DNA of 57,095 nt from Microbacterium resistens NBRC 103078 (lineage in GTDB: Bacteria; Actinomycetota; Actinomycetes; Actinomycetales; Microbacteriaceae), in NCBI RefSeq assembly GCF_001552355.1, contig NZ_BCRA01000030.1, positions 1 through 57,095 on the forward strand. The letters run 5' to 3'. Positions 16,722-24,522 of the stretch are shown here, in pieces (within the stretch, counting starts at the first letter, position 1; each line of letters begins with the position of its first letter). Under the pieces are notes generated by a model. The model worked only from the letters and a program-made list of their open reading frames with translations. It searched no databases and was not told where the DNA came from. The position numbers and the translations under genes were made by a program.

Positions 16722-18176
16722 TTACGCGTTGCCGCCCGAGAGCTTCTCGCGGAGAGCCGCGAGAGCCTCGTCGTCGGCGAGCGTGCCGGCGCCGGTCGAC
16801 TCGCTGGAGAACGTCTGTCCCCCGAAGTCGTCGCCCGCGGCGGCCTCGGCCTCGGCGGCCTTGAGCACCTGGGCCTTGTGCGCCTCCCAGCGCGCCTGCG
16901 CGGCGGCGTACTCCTGCTCCCAAGCCTCGCGCTGGGCGTCGAAGCCTTCCTTCCACGCACCGGTCTCGGCGTCGAAGCCCTCCGGGTACTTGTACTCGCC
17001 GTTCTCGTCGTACTCCGCGAGCATGCCGTACAGCGCCGGGTCGAACTCGGTGCCGTAGGGGTCGACCGACTCGTTGGCCTGCTTCAGCGACAGCGAGATG
17101 CGGCGACGGTCGAGGTCGATGTCGATGACCTTGACGAACACCTCCTCGCCCACCGAGACGACCTGCTCCGCCAGCTCGACGTGCTTGCTGGAGAGCTCGG
17201 AGATGTGCACGAGGCCCTCGATGCCGTCCGCGACGCGGACGAACGCGCCGAACGGGACGAGCTTGGTGACCTTGCCCGGGGTGACCTGGCCGATGGCGTG
17301 GGTGCGGGCGAAGACCTGCCACGGGTCCTCCTGCGTCGCCTTCAGCGACAGGGAGACCCGCTCGCGGTCGAGGTCGACCTCGAGGATCTCGACGGTGACC
17401 TCCTGGCCCACCTCGACGACCTCGGAGGCGTGCTCGATGTGCTTCCAGGACAGCTCGGAGACGTGCACGAGGCCGTCCACGCCGCCGAGGTCCACGAACG
17501 CACCGAAGTTGACGATCGAGGAGACGACGCCCTTGCGGACCTGACCCTTGTGCAGGTTGTTGAGGAACGTGGTGCGCGACTCGGACTGCGTCTGCTCGAG
17601 CAGAGCGCGGCGCGAGAGCACGACGTTGTTGCGGTTCTTGTCGAGCTCGAGGATCTTGGCCTCCAGCTCCTGGCCGAGGTACGGCGTGAGGTCGCGGACG
17701 CGGCGCAGCTCGATGAGCGAGGCCGGGAGGAAGCCGCGCAGGCCGATGTCGACGATGAGGCCGCCCTTGACGACCTCGATCACCTGGCCGGTGACGACCC
17801 CGTCGTTCTCCTTGATCTTCTCCACGTCGCCCCAGGCGCGCTCGTACTGGGCGCGCTTCTTGGACAGGATCAGGCGGCCTTCCTTGTCCTCCTTCTGGAG
17901 AACGAGGGCCTCGACCTGGTCGCCGACGGCGACGACCTCGTTGGGGTCGACGTCGTGCTTGATGGAGAGCTCGCGCGAGGGGATGACGCCCTCGGTCTTG
18001 TAGCCGACGTCGAGCAGGACCTCGTCGCGGTCGATCTTGACGATCGTGCCCTCGATGATGTCGCCGTCGTTGAAGAACTTCAGGGTCTTCTCGACCGCGG
18101 CCAGGAAGTCCTCGGCAGATCCGATGTCGTTGATCGCGACCTGCTTGGCGGCCGTGGCGGTCGTTGCGGTAGTCAT
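16722..18176 (-). CDS. rpsA: 30S ribosomal protein S1
   Basis: 484 aa, the usual actinobacterial length. S1 binds mRNA on the 30S subunit through repeated OB-fold domains. Four S1 domains are visible, starting near GDIIEGTIVKIDRDEVL, DGVVTGQVIEVVKGGL, GQVRKGVVSSIVNFGAF and GQVTPGKVTKLVPFGAF, followed by an acidic, Ala-rich tail typical of actinobacteria. The start at 18176 has AAGGA 11 bases upstream. About 250 bases separate it from the divergent lipoprotein gene, leaving room for a long leader that could carry autoregulation. Confidence 0.97.
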   Translation of the reverse strand: MTTATTATAAKQVAINDIGSAEDFLAAVEKTLKFFNDGDIIEGTIVKIDRDEVLLDVGYKTEGVIPSRELSIKHDVDPNEVVAVGDQVEALVLQKEDKEGRLILSKKRAQYERAWGDVEKIKENDGVVTGQVIEVVKGGLIVDIGLRGFLPASLIELRRVRDLTPYLGQELEAKILELDKNRNNVVLSRRALLEQTQSESRTTFLNNLHKGQVRKGVVSSIVNFGAFVDLGGVDGLVHVSELSWKHIEHASEVVEVGQEVTVEILEVDLDRERVSLSLKATQEDPWQVFARTHAIGQVTPGKVTKLVPFGAFVRVADGIEGLVHISELSSKHVELAEQVVSVGEEVFVKVIDIDLDRRRISLSLKQANESVDPYGTEFDPALYGMLAEYDENGEYKYPEGFDAETGAWKEGFDAQREAWEQEYAAAQARWEAHKAQVLKAAEAEAAAGDDFGGQTFSSESTGAGTLADDEALAALREKLSGGNA

Positions 18177-18378
18177 GTAGTGGGTAGTCCTTGTAGATGG
18201 ATGATCGGGCCCCGGGGCTCCGTCGACATGCATGACGGAAGATCGCTCCGAAGCGGATGGTTATGGGATTGCGCGTCACGCACATGCGGACGGATCCCCA
18301 CGGGTGACACTTCAGGCTATCAGATCGGAACCCTCCATGGGCGACGCCCCTTTCGCCCGCGCTCGACACCCTCGCGCC

Positions 18379-18387
18379 TGTGGATAA
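18379..18387. promoter_or_regulatory. Consensus DnaA box in the rpsA upstream region
   Basis: TGTGGATAA is the reverse complement of the consensus DnaA box TTATCCACA. It is single, so it does not mark an origin, but it could be a DnaA titration or regulatory site. One nonamer match in 57 kb could also be chance. Confidence 0.35.
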
Positions 18388-18412
18388 CCCGGACGACGCT
18401 TCGTCGCGTGGA

Positions 18413-18418
18413 TAGCGT
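18413..18418 (+). promoter_or_regulatory. -10 element of the small lipoprotein gene
   Basis: TAGCGT, six bases before the GTG at 18425, consistent with leaderless transcription. Confidence 0.5.
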
Positions 18419-18424
18419 GAAACG

Positions 18425-18970
18425 GTGACCCCTGAGCACCTCTCCTCCCGTCGGCGCCGCGCCCGCGTCGCCCTCGTCGCGATGGCTGTCGGCGGCGCCA
18501 TGGCCCTCGGCGGCTGCGCCCCGACGCCCGCGCCCGACCCGACGCCGACGCCCCTGTTCGCGTCCGAGGAGGAGGCGTTCGCCGCCGCCGAAGCGACCTA
18601 CCGCGCGTACATCGACGCGGCTAACCGGGAGCGCGCTGGGGACCGCACGGCCGACCCGCAGGCCTTCCTGCGGGGCGAAGCACTCGACGCCAACATCGAG
18701 AGCAGACGGAAGTTCAAAGAGCGTGGGTTGACTATCAAGGGTGACACAGAGGTCAAGTACGTCGAAGGCCAGAACCCTCCTGCACGTGCCACCGACACTG
18801 TGACTATCGACGTCTGCGTCGGCGTCGGCGAAAGTCAGGTCCTGGATTCGAACGGAACGGATGTAACTCCTGCCGACCGAGAGCCGTGGTCTCTTCTGTC
18901 CGTCGAAATGATGGTCGAGCGCAACGAGCTAGTAATCGTGATGTCCCAGCTCACGGATCACACGTGCTAA
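18425..18970 (+). CDS. Small secreted lipoprotein (possibly DUF6318-like)
   Basis: 181 aa. An Arg-rich n-region and hydrophobic stretch lead to lipobox ALGGC with the lipidated Cys at 31, then a Pro/Thr linker. The mature domain begins FAAAEATYRAYIDAANRE and resembles small actinobacterial NTF2-like lipoproteins; DUF6318 is my best guess from memory. The last 90 codons fall in a GC-poor segment with codons rare in this genome, unlike the first half. The next gene starts inside its final codons, so the pair is coupled. Start is a leaderless GTG. Confidence 0.8.
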   Translation: MTPEHLSSRRRRARVALVAMAVGGAMALGGCAPTPAPDPTPTPLFASEEEAFAAAEATYRAYIDAANRERAGDRTADPQAFLRGEALDANIESRRKFKERGLTIKGDTEVKYVEGQNPPARATDTVTIDVCVGVGESQVLDSNGTDVTPADREPWSLLSVEMMVERNELVIVMSQLTDHTC

Positions 18971-19818
18971 CCCGTGTTCTAGCGCTCACACTCGTTGCGA
19001 TAGCAACGTCGGTCGCAACGCCATCCACAGCGGGAGAAGCCGTGTGTGATGAAATTTCGCTGCATCTCGGTGCTTGCAACGACGGCGACACGATTGATGT
19101 TTGGGACGGCTACGAAATACCCGGGCAACCTGAGTCCGATTCTGGGGAGTCAGGGCCGAAGATCCCATCTGACTATCCCGATGACGACCCCGTTTCGGAT
19201 CCTGGATTCGATGTCGGCATTGACCCGGAGGAGCTCCAGCGCTGTCTGGAACGCCTGCAGGACGCCCGCCTGTGCTTCGGGGCGCGCCCGCCCCAGGTGG
19301 ACGCCGGCCCCGAGGACCCGGCGGAGCCGGCGCCCCGTCCGATCACCCTCGCCGATCTCGTCCGCTTCGTCCCGACCGGCACGACGGTGTCCGCAGAGCC
19401 CGGCAACGTCGGCGTCGTGGGGCTTCCCGCCAACTTCGTCAGCGACGCGACCGCGCAGACCACCTCCGCGGATCTTCTGGGACGCTTCGTCACGGTGCGG
19501 TTCACGCCCGTCGGCTTCGACTTCGCGTACGGCGACGGCGCGACTCGGTCGACCGCGGACCCCGGCGCGTCGTGGGCCGCCCTCGGCCAAGCCGACTTCA
19601 CCCCCACGGCGACGAGCCACGTGTACGGCGCGAGAGGCGAATACACCGCCACCGTCGTCGTCCGCTACGCCGCCGACCTGGACTACGGCCTGGGGTGGAT
19701 CCCCATGGGCGAGATCGCCGCGGCGCCCGCGACGCAGACGGTGCGCGTGTTCGAGGCCCGCTCGGCGCTGGTGGACGGCACCTGCGAGGAGAGGCCCGGC
19801 GCACCGGGGTGCCCGTGA
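18964..19818 (+). CDS. Secreted PKD-domain protein
   Basis: 284 aa. The GTG at 18964 overlaps the lipoprotein stop by seven bases and gives a good Sec signal peptide (LTRVLALTLVAIATS, cleavage near STAGEA). Longer in-frame starts at 18886 would put charged residues before it. After an acidic, Pro-rich region, residues about 175-250 look like a PKD fold, with FDFAYGDGATRS and the closing HVYGARGEYTATVVVRY. Cysteine pairs flank this. The N-terminal 85 codons are GC-poor, while the PKD half has normal high GC. Function unknown; cell-surface role inferred. Confidence 0.78.
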   Translation: MLTRVLALTLVAIATSVATPSTAGEAVCDEISLHLGACNDGDTIDVWDGYEIPGQPESDSGESGPKIPSDYPDDDPVSDPGFDVGIDPEELQRCLERLQDARLCFGARPPQVDAGPEDPAEPAPRPITLADLVRFVPTGTTVSAEPGNVGVVGLPANFVSDATAQTTSADLLGRFVTVRFTPVGFDFAYGDGATRSTADPGASWAALGQADFTPTATSHVYGARGEYTATVVVRYAADLDYGLGWIPMGEIAAAPATQTVRVFEARSALVDGTCEERPGAPGCP

Positions 19819-19845
19819 CTCCGCGGGCGCCCCGCAGCCGCCTGG

Positions 19846-19851
19846 CAGACT
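19846..19851 (+). promoter_or_regulatory. -10 element of the exonuclease gene
   Basis: CAGACT, six bases before the ATG at 19858, in the spacing seen for other leaderless genes here. Confidence 0.45.
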
Positions 19852-19857
19852 GAGCCC

Positions 19858-20793
19858 ATGACCGCGCGCGCCCCGAAGCTCATGCTGCTCGACACCGCCT
19901 CTCTCTACTTCCGGGCCTTCTACGGCGTGCCCGACACCGTCAAGGCGCCGGACGGCACGTCCGTGAACGCCGCGCGGGGGCTGCTCGACATGGTCGCCAA
20001 GCTCGTCACGGCGTACGAGCCGACGCACCTCGTCGCCTGCTGGGACGACGACTGGCGTCCCCAGTGGCGGGTCGACCTGATCCCCAGCTACAAGGCGCAC
20101 CGCGTCGTCGAGGTCGTCCCGGGAGGCGCCGACGTGGAAGAGGTGCCCGATCCCCTCGAGGCGCAGATCCCCGTCATCCGGGAATCGCTCGCCGCTCTCG
20201 ACCTCACCGTGATCGGGGCGCCCGCGCACGAGGCCGACGACGTCATCGGCACCCTGGCGCACACGGCGGGGATGCCCGTCGACATCGTCACCGGTGACCG
20301 CGACCTCTTCCAGCTCGTCGACGACGCCCGCGGCGTCCGGGTGGTCTACACCGCGCGGGGCATGAGCAACCTGGAGGACCTGACCGACGCCTCGGTGGTC
20401 GCGAAGTACGGGGTCCTCCCCTCGCAGTACGCGGACTTCGCGACGATGCGCGGCGACGCGTCGGACGGCCTCCCCGGCGTCCCCGGCGTCGGCGAGAAGA
20501 CGGCCGCCGCGCTCCTCGCCGCGCACGGGGACCTGGACGGGATCCGCGCGGCGGCGGAGCGCGGGGAAGGGATATCCGCGGGTGTGGCGAAGAAGATCCT
20601 CGCCGCCTCGGCCTACCTCGACGTCGCCCCGACGGTGGTGCGGGTCGCGACGACGCTCGACGTCGCCGCGCCGGCCGCTCCCCTGCACCCGCTCGACGAC
20701 GCCGCACGGGCGGCGGCGGTGGCGCTGGCCGAACGGTGGAACCTCGGCACGTCCATGGGACGGGCGATCGAGGCCCTCGACCGCCTCGGCTGA
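19858..20793 (+). CDS. 5'-3' exonuclease (PolA N-domain-like)
   Basis: 311 aa. It is a stand-alone version of the DNA polymerase I 5'-nuclease/flap endonuclease domain. Metal-binding acidic residues appear in MLLDTASLYFRAFYG, ACWDDDW, HEADDVIG and TGDRDLFQLVD, and the helix-hairpin-helix is YGVLPSQYADFATMRGDASDGLPGVPGVGEK. Such proteins process flaps or RNA primers; many actinobacteria carry one beside full PolA. It converges with the PHP gene, one base apart. Confidence 0.95.
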   Translation: MTARAPKLMLLDTASLYFRAFYGVPDTVKAPDGTSVNAARGLLDMVAKLVTAYEPTHLVACWDDDWRPQWRVDLIPSYKAHRVVEVVPGGADVEEVPDPLEAQIPVIRESLAALDLTVIGAPAHEADDVIGTLAHTAGMPVDIVTGDRDLFQLVDDARGVRVVYTARGMSNLEDLTDASVVAKYGVLPSQYADFATMRGDASDGLPGVPGVGEKTAAALLAAHGDLDGIRAAAERGEGISAGVAKKILAASAYLDVAPTVVRVATTLDVAAPAAPLHPLDDAARAAAVALAERWNLGTSMGRAIEALDRLG

Positions 20794-20794
20794 C

Positions 20795-21781
20795 CTATCC
20801 CGCCCAGCGGCGGAGCCGCTCCAGTCCCCAGGTCGTCACGATCCGCTCCGGCGGCACCCCGAGACGCTCCGCCCTCTCCGCGCCGTGGTCCAGCAACGAG
20901 AGCTGCCCCGGCGCGTGGGCGTCGGAGTCGATCGAGAAGAGACAGCCGATCTCCACGGCCAGGGCCAGGAGCTCGTCCGGCGGGTCCTGGCGCTCCGGTC
21001 GGGAGTTGATCTCCACCGCCACCCCGTGCTCCGCGCATGCCTCGAAGACCGCGCGGGCGTCGAAGACGGACGGCGGGCGGGTGCCGCGCTCCCCCTGCAC
21101 GAGGCGCCCGGTGACGTGGCCCAGCACCGAGACGTGCGGATGACTCACCGCACGGACGATCCGCCGGGTCATCGGCCCGGCATCCATCCGCAGCTTCGAG
21201 TGCACGGACGCCACCACGACGTCCAGCTCCGCGAGAAGCGCGTCCTCCTGATCGAGCGCACCGTCCTCCAGAATGTCGACCTCGATTCCCGCGAGCACGG
21301 TGAGACCGTCTCCGCTCGCACCGCGCACGAGCGGGATCTGCTCGCGCAGCCGCTCCGCCGACAGCCCGCGGGCGACCCGGAGCCGCGGCGAATGGTCCGT
21401 GATCGCGAGGTAGTCGTGCCCCAGCGCCCGCGCCGCATCGGCCATCACGGCGATCGGGGTCGTCCCGTCGGACCAGTCGGTGTGGGCGTGAAGGTCTCCG
21501 CGCAGCCGCGCACGCAGCTCCGAACGGCGCTCGGGCTCGACCTCGCCGCGGAGCTCGACGAGGTAGTGCGGCACCTTCCCCTCGAGAGCCTCGAGGATCA
21601 CCTCCGACGTGGACGCGCCGATGCCCTTCGTCGCGCGGATCCGGGCGGGGTCGGCGCGCGACGCCTCATCCAGGTCGCCGAACGCCGCGGCGGCCTGCCG
21701 GAACGCGCGCGCCCGGTACCGCGACGCCCGCTCGCGCTCCAGCAGCCGGGCGATCTCGAGCAGGGCGTCGACGGGATCCAT
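20795..21781 (-). CDS. PHP domain phosphoesterase (PolX-like, no polymerase domain)
   Basis: 328 aa. Residues 1-85 resemble the helix-hairpin-helix start of DNA polymerase X (SRYRARAFRQAAAAF, ATKGIGASTSEVI). The PHP domain follows with metal ligands in GDLHAHTDWSDGT, AITDHS, GIEVDIL, VVASVHS, EINSRPER and IDSDAHAPGQL, so the trinuclear site looks complete. The polymerase palm is absent. Homologues may be DNA-end phosphatases or sugar-phosphate hydrolases. It begins nine bases after trpD, with AGGGA overlapping the trpD stop as ribosome binding site. Confidence 0.9.
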   Translation of the reverse strand: MDPVDALLEIARLLERERASRYRARAFRQAAAAFGDLDEASRADPARIRATKGIGASTSEVILEALEGKVPHYLVELRGEVEPERRSELRARLRGDLHAHTDWSDGTTPIAVMADAARALGHDYLAITDHSPRLRVARGLSAERLREQIPLVRGASGDGLTVLAGIEVDILEDGALDQEDALLAELDVVVASVHSKLRMDAGPMTRRIVRAVSHPHVSVLGHVTGRLVQGERGTRPPSVFDARAVFEACAEHGVAVEINSRPERQDPPDELLALAVEIGCLFSIDSDAHAPGQLSLLDHGAERAERLGVPPERIVTTWGLERLRRWAG

Positions 21782-21790
21782 GTCCGGTCC

Positions 21791-22852
21791 CTACGCGGCG
21801 AAGTCCCGGGAGGCGGAGATCCACTCGTCCAGCTTGGCGAGGGCGCGCCCGTCGTCGATCGCGGCGGACGCGCGCGCCAGGGCGTCGGCGAGCCGCTCCA
21901 GGATCGGCCGCTGCGCCTGAGCGGCGTCGTGCGAGAGCTCGTAGGCGACGACCCCGGCCGCGGCGTTGAGGAGGACGATGTCCCGGACCGCACCGGCCTC
22001 GCCCGCGAGGGTGCGGCGCAGTACCTCCGCGTTGTGCTCGGGAGAGCCGCCGATCAGGTCCGAGAGCTCCGCCAGCGGGATCCCGAGGTCGCGCGGGTCC
22101 AGGTCGTGCTCGTGGATGTCGCCGCGCGTGACCTCCCAGATGCGGCTGTGCCCCGTCGTGGTCAGCTCGTCGAGGCCGTCGTCGCCGCGGAAGACGAGCG
22201 CGGTCGCGCCGCGGGTGCGGAAGACGCCGGTGATCAACGGCACGCGCTCGAGCTGGGCGACGCCCACCGCGTTCGCCTCCGCCCGCGCGGGGTTGCACAG
22301 CGGTCCCAGCATGTTGAAGACGGTCGGCACGCCGAGCTCCGCGCGCACCCCGCCGGCGTGCTTGAACCCCGGGTGGAAGGCGCCCGCCCACGCGAACGTG
22401 ATGCCCGTGCGGTCGAGGATGTCGGCGACGGCCTGCGGATCCAGCGTGAGATCCAGCCCCAGGGCGCCGAGCACGTCCGACGCGCCGGAGGCCGAGCTCG
22501 CCGCGCGGTTGCCGTGCTTGACGACCGGCACGCCCATCGCGCCGATCACGATCGCCGCCGTCGTGGAGACGTTCACGGTCCCGACCCGGTCGCCTCCCGT
22601 GCCGACGATGTCGAGCACGTCCGACGACACCGGCAGCGGGACCGCCGCCTCCAGGATCGCGTCGCGGAAGCCGACGATCTCGTCGATGGTCTCGCCCTTG
22701 GCGCGCAGCCCGACGAGGAAGCCCGCCAGCTGCGCCGGGGTCGCCTGGCCGCGCATGACCTGACGCATCGCCCACGTCGACTCGTACACGCTGAGGTCGC
22801 GCCGTGCGAGGAGAGTGGAGAGGACATCGGGCCAGGTCAACGCATCCGCCAT
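21791..22852 (-). CDS. trpD: Anthranilate phosphoribosyltransferase
   Basis: 353 aa. TrpD transfers phosphoribosyl from PRPP to anthranilate in tryptophan synthesis. The PRPP site GTGGDRVGTVNVST, the anthranilate-side motif VKHGNRAASSASGASDVLGALG and the metal motif FRGDDGLDELT are present, and length is normal. It stands alone, away from other trp genes. The ATG is six bases after a TAGGAT hexamer with no Shine-Dalgarno sequence, so it is probably leaderless and no trp leader peptide is present. Confidence 0.97.
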   Translation of the reverse strand: MADALTWPDVLSTLLARRDLSVYESTWAMRQVMRGQATPAQLAGFLVGLRAKGETIDEIVGFRDAILEAAVPLPVSSDVLDIVGTGGDRVGTVNVSTTAAIVIGAMGVPVVKHGNRAASSASGASDVLGALGLDLTLDPQAVADILDRTGITFAWAGAFHPGFKHAGGVRAELGVPTVFNMLGPLCNPARAEANAVGVAQLERVPLITGVFRTRGATALVFRGDDGLDELTTTGHSRIWEVTRGDIHEHDLDPRDLGIPLAELSDLIGGSPEHNAEVLRRTLAGEAGAVRDIVLLNAAAGVVAYELSHDAAQAQRPILERLADALARASAAIDDGRALAKLDEWISASRDFAA

Positions 22853-22858
22853 GGGGGA

Positions 22859-22864
22859 ATCCTA
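22859..22864 (-). promoter_or_regulatory. -10 element of trpD
   Basis: TAGGAT on the minus strand, six bases before the trpD ATG, consistent with a leaderless mRNA. Confidence 0.55.
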
Positions 22865-22949
22865 TCGACGGGCCCGGTTCGTGACCGGGTCGTGACCTCG
22901 GCCGCCGCGGCGAGGAGGCCCTGGACACACAGCGGATTCCCGGCGACTT

Positions 22950-22965
22950 CTTAGGTCTCCCTAAG
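22950..22965. promoter_or_regulatory. Inverted repeat between trpD and ctaE
   Basis: CTTAGG-TCTC-CCTAAG, a perfect 6-bp inverted repeat, lies 68 bases before the ctaE start and about 86 bases after the trpD promoter. It looks like an operator for a dimeric regulator, more likely acting on the respiratory operon; this is inference from shape and place. Confidence 0.4.
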
Positions 22966-23020
22966 TGCCCGGAAGGCGAAACGGCCCCCGGGGGTGCAAG
23001 AATCGCCGTCGCGGATCGGC

Positions 23021-23026
23021 CATAAT
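23021..23026 (+). promoter_or_regulatory. -10 element of ctaE-qcrCAB
   Basis: CATAAT, six bases before the ctaE GTG. The intervening GGAGGG resembles a Shine-Dalgarno sequence but touches the start codon, so a leaderless start is more likely. Confidence 0.5.
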
Positions 23027-23032
23027 GGAGGG

Positions 23033-23665
23033 GTGACGACCTCAGCGACGTATGCCCCGGCGGCGAGAACGATCAAGCGGCCCAACCCCGTGGCCGTCGG
23101 AACCATTGTCTGGCTCGGCAGCGAGGTGATGTTCTTCGCGGGCCTGTTCGCGATCTACTTCACCCTGCGCAGCACCTCGCCCGAGCTGTGGGCCTCCCGC
23201 ACCGAGCTGCTGAACGTGCCGTACGCCACGGTGAACACCATCATCCTGGTGCTGTCGTCGGTCACCTGCCAGATGGGCGTCTTCGCCGCCGAGCGCCTGC
23301 AGCCGTACACGGCCCGCAACGACAAGGGCCGCAAGCGGTGGGGCATGGTCGAGTGGTTCTGGCTCACGTTCATCCTGGGCGCCGTGTTCGTCTCCGGCCA
23401 GGTCTGGGAGTACGCCCAGCTCGTCGCCGAGGGCATGCCGATCTCGGCCGACTCCTACGCCTCGGCCTTCTACATCACGACGGGCTTCCACGCCCTGCAC
23501 GTGACCGGCGGTCTCGTCGCGTTCCTCCTCGTCATCGGGCGCGCCTACGCGGTGAAGAACTTCACGCACAAGGAGGCGACCTCCTCGATCGTCGTGTCCT
23601 ACTACTGGCACTTCGTCGACGTGGTCTGGATCGCCCTGTTCTTCGTCATCTATTTCCTGAAGTAA
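23033..23665 (+). CDS. ctaE: Cytochrome c oxidase subunit III
   Basis: 210 aa. Subunit III of the aa3-type oxidase stabilises the catalytic subunit and its proton uptake. Five membrane segments are visible; conserved stretches include [41 protein letters not shown] and [20 protein letters not shown]. The GTG start is chosen because homologues begin at this point and a -10 hexamer lies six bases upstream. It heads the ctaE-qcrC-qcrA-qcrB operon. Confidence 0.97.
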   Translation: MTTSATYAPAARTIKRPNPVAVGTIVWLGSEVMFFAGLFAIYFTLRSTSPELWASRTELLNVPYATVNTIILVLSSVTCQMGVFAAERLQPYTARNDKGRKRWGMVEWFWLTFILGAVFVSGQVWEYAQLVAEGMPISADSYASAFYITTGFHALHVTGGLVAFLLVIGRAYAVKNFTHKEATSSIVVSYYWHFVDVVWIALFFVIYFLK

Positions 23666-23688
23666 AGAAAACGGAGCGGATTCCCGAC

Positions 23689-24489
23689 ATGGCACGAGAG
23701 AAGAAGCGCCGTTCCGGCGGTCGCCGCAGCCCCCTGGCCGCCGCCGCCCTCATCGGCGCCGGCCTCATGATCACCGGCGGCATCTACGCCGGCGCATCCG
23801 CTGCGTTCGCCGCCAGCGAGCCGACCGCCGCCACCGCGCAGGTGTCCGTGGAGGAGGGCGAGAAGCTCTTCCAGGCGAACTGCGCCACCTGCCACGGCAT
23901 GAACCTCCAGGGCACCGAGAACGGGCCGAGCCTGTTCGGCGTCGGCGAGCTCGCGGTGGAGTTCCAGGTCGCGACGGGCCGCATGCCGCTGCAGATGCAG
24001 GGGCCGCAGGCGCCGCAGAAGCACCCGCAGTTCACCGACGAGCAGATCAAGTCGATGGCCGCGTGGGTGCAGTCCGTCGCGCCCGGTCCGACCTACCCCG
24101 AGGCCGAGGTGCTGGACGGAAAGGGCGACGTCTCGCACGGTGCCGAGCTGTTCCGCATCAACTGCGCGATGTGCCACAACGTCGCCGCCGCCGGCGGTGC
24201 GCTGACCGAGGGCAAGTACGCGCCCCCGCTGACGAGCACGAGCGCCCTGCACATGTACGCGGCCATGGTCACCGGTCCGCAGAACATGCCCGTCTTCGGC
24301 GACATGAACCTGTCCGCCGAGGACAAGCGCGACATCATCTCCGCCCTGCTGTTCCAGCAGGAGGCGGTTCAGGTGGGCGGCTTCACGCTGGGCTCGCTCG
24401 GCCCCGTCTCCGAGGGCCTTTTCGTCTGGATCTTCGGGATCGGCGCGCTGGTCGCCATCACCGTGTGGATCACGGCGAAGTCCAACTGA
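23689..24489 (+). CDS. qcrC: Cytochrome bc1 complex diheme cytochrome c subunit
   Basis: 266 aa. QcrC carries electrons from the Rieske protein directly to the aa3 oxidase in the actinobacterial bcc-aa3 supercomplex, replacing soluble cytochrome c. An N-terminal membrane anchor (about 15-40) leads to two cytochrome c domains with haem motifs CATCH (65-69) and CAMCH (159-163), and a C-terminal membrane helix ends the protein. Axial Met candidates lie in GRMPLQM and NMPVFGDM. It starts 23 bases after ctaE with GGAG upstream. Confidence 0.97.
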   Translation: MAREKKRRSGGRRSPLAAAALIGAGLMITGGIYAGASAAFAASEPTAATAQVSVEEGEKLFQANCATCHGMNLQGTENGPSLFGVGELAVEFQVATGRMPLQMQGPQAPQKHPQFTDEQIKSMAAWVQSVAPGPTYPEAEVLDGKGDVSHGAELFRINCAMCHNVAAAGGALTEGKYAPPLTSTSALHMYAAMVTGPQNMPVFGDMNLSAEDKRDIISALLFQQEAVQVGGFTLGSLGPVSEGLFVWIFGIGALVAITVWITAKSN

Positions 24490-24522
24490 CGCTTGCATAT
24501 CGAAGAACGTACGAGGAGCACC

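Noticed and set aside
18177..18424. Riboswitch or small RNA in the rpsA leader
   Set aside because: No known riboswitch motif or strong conserved hairpin is evident; a long leader alone is not enough.
18690..19230. Insertion of a mobile element
   Set aside because: No transposase, terminal inverted repeats or target duplication; both reading frames are intact across the GC-poor segment.
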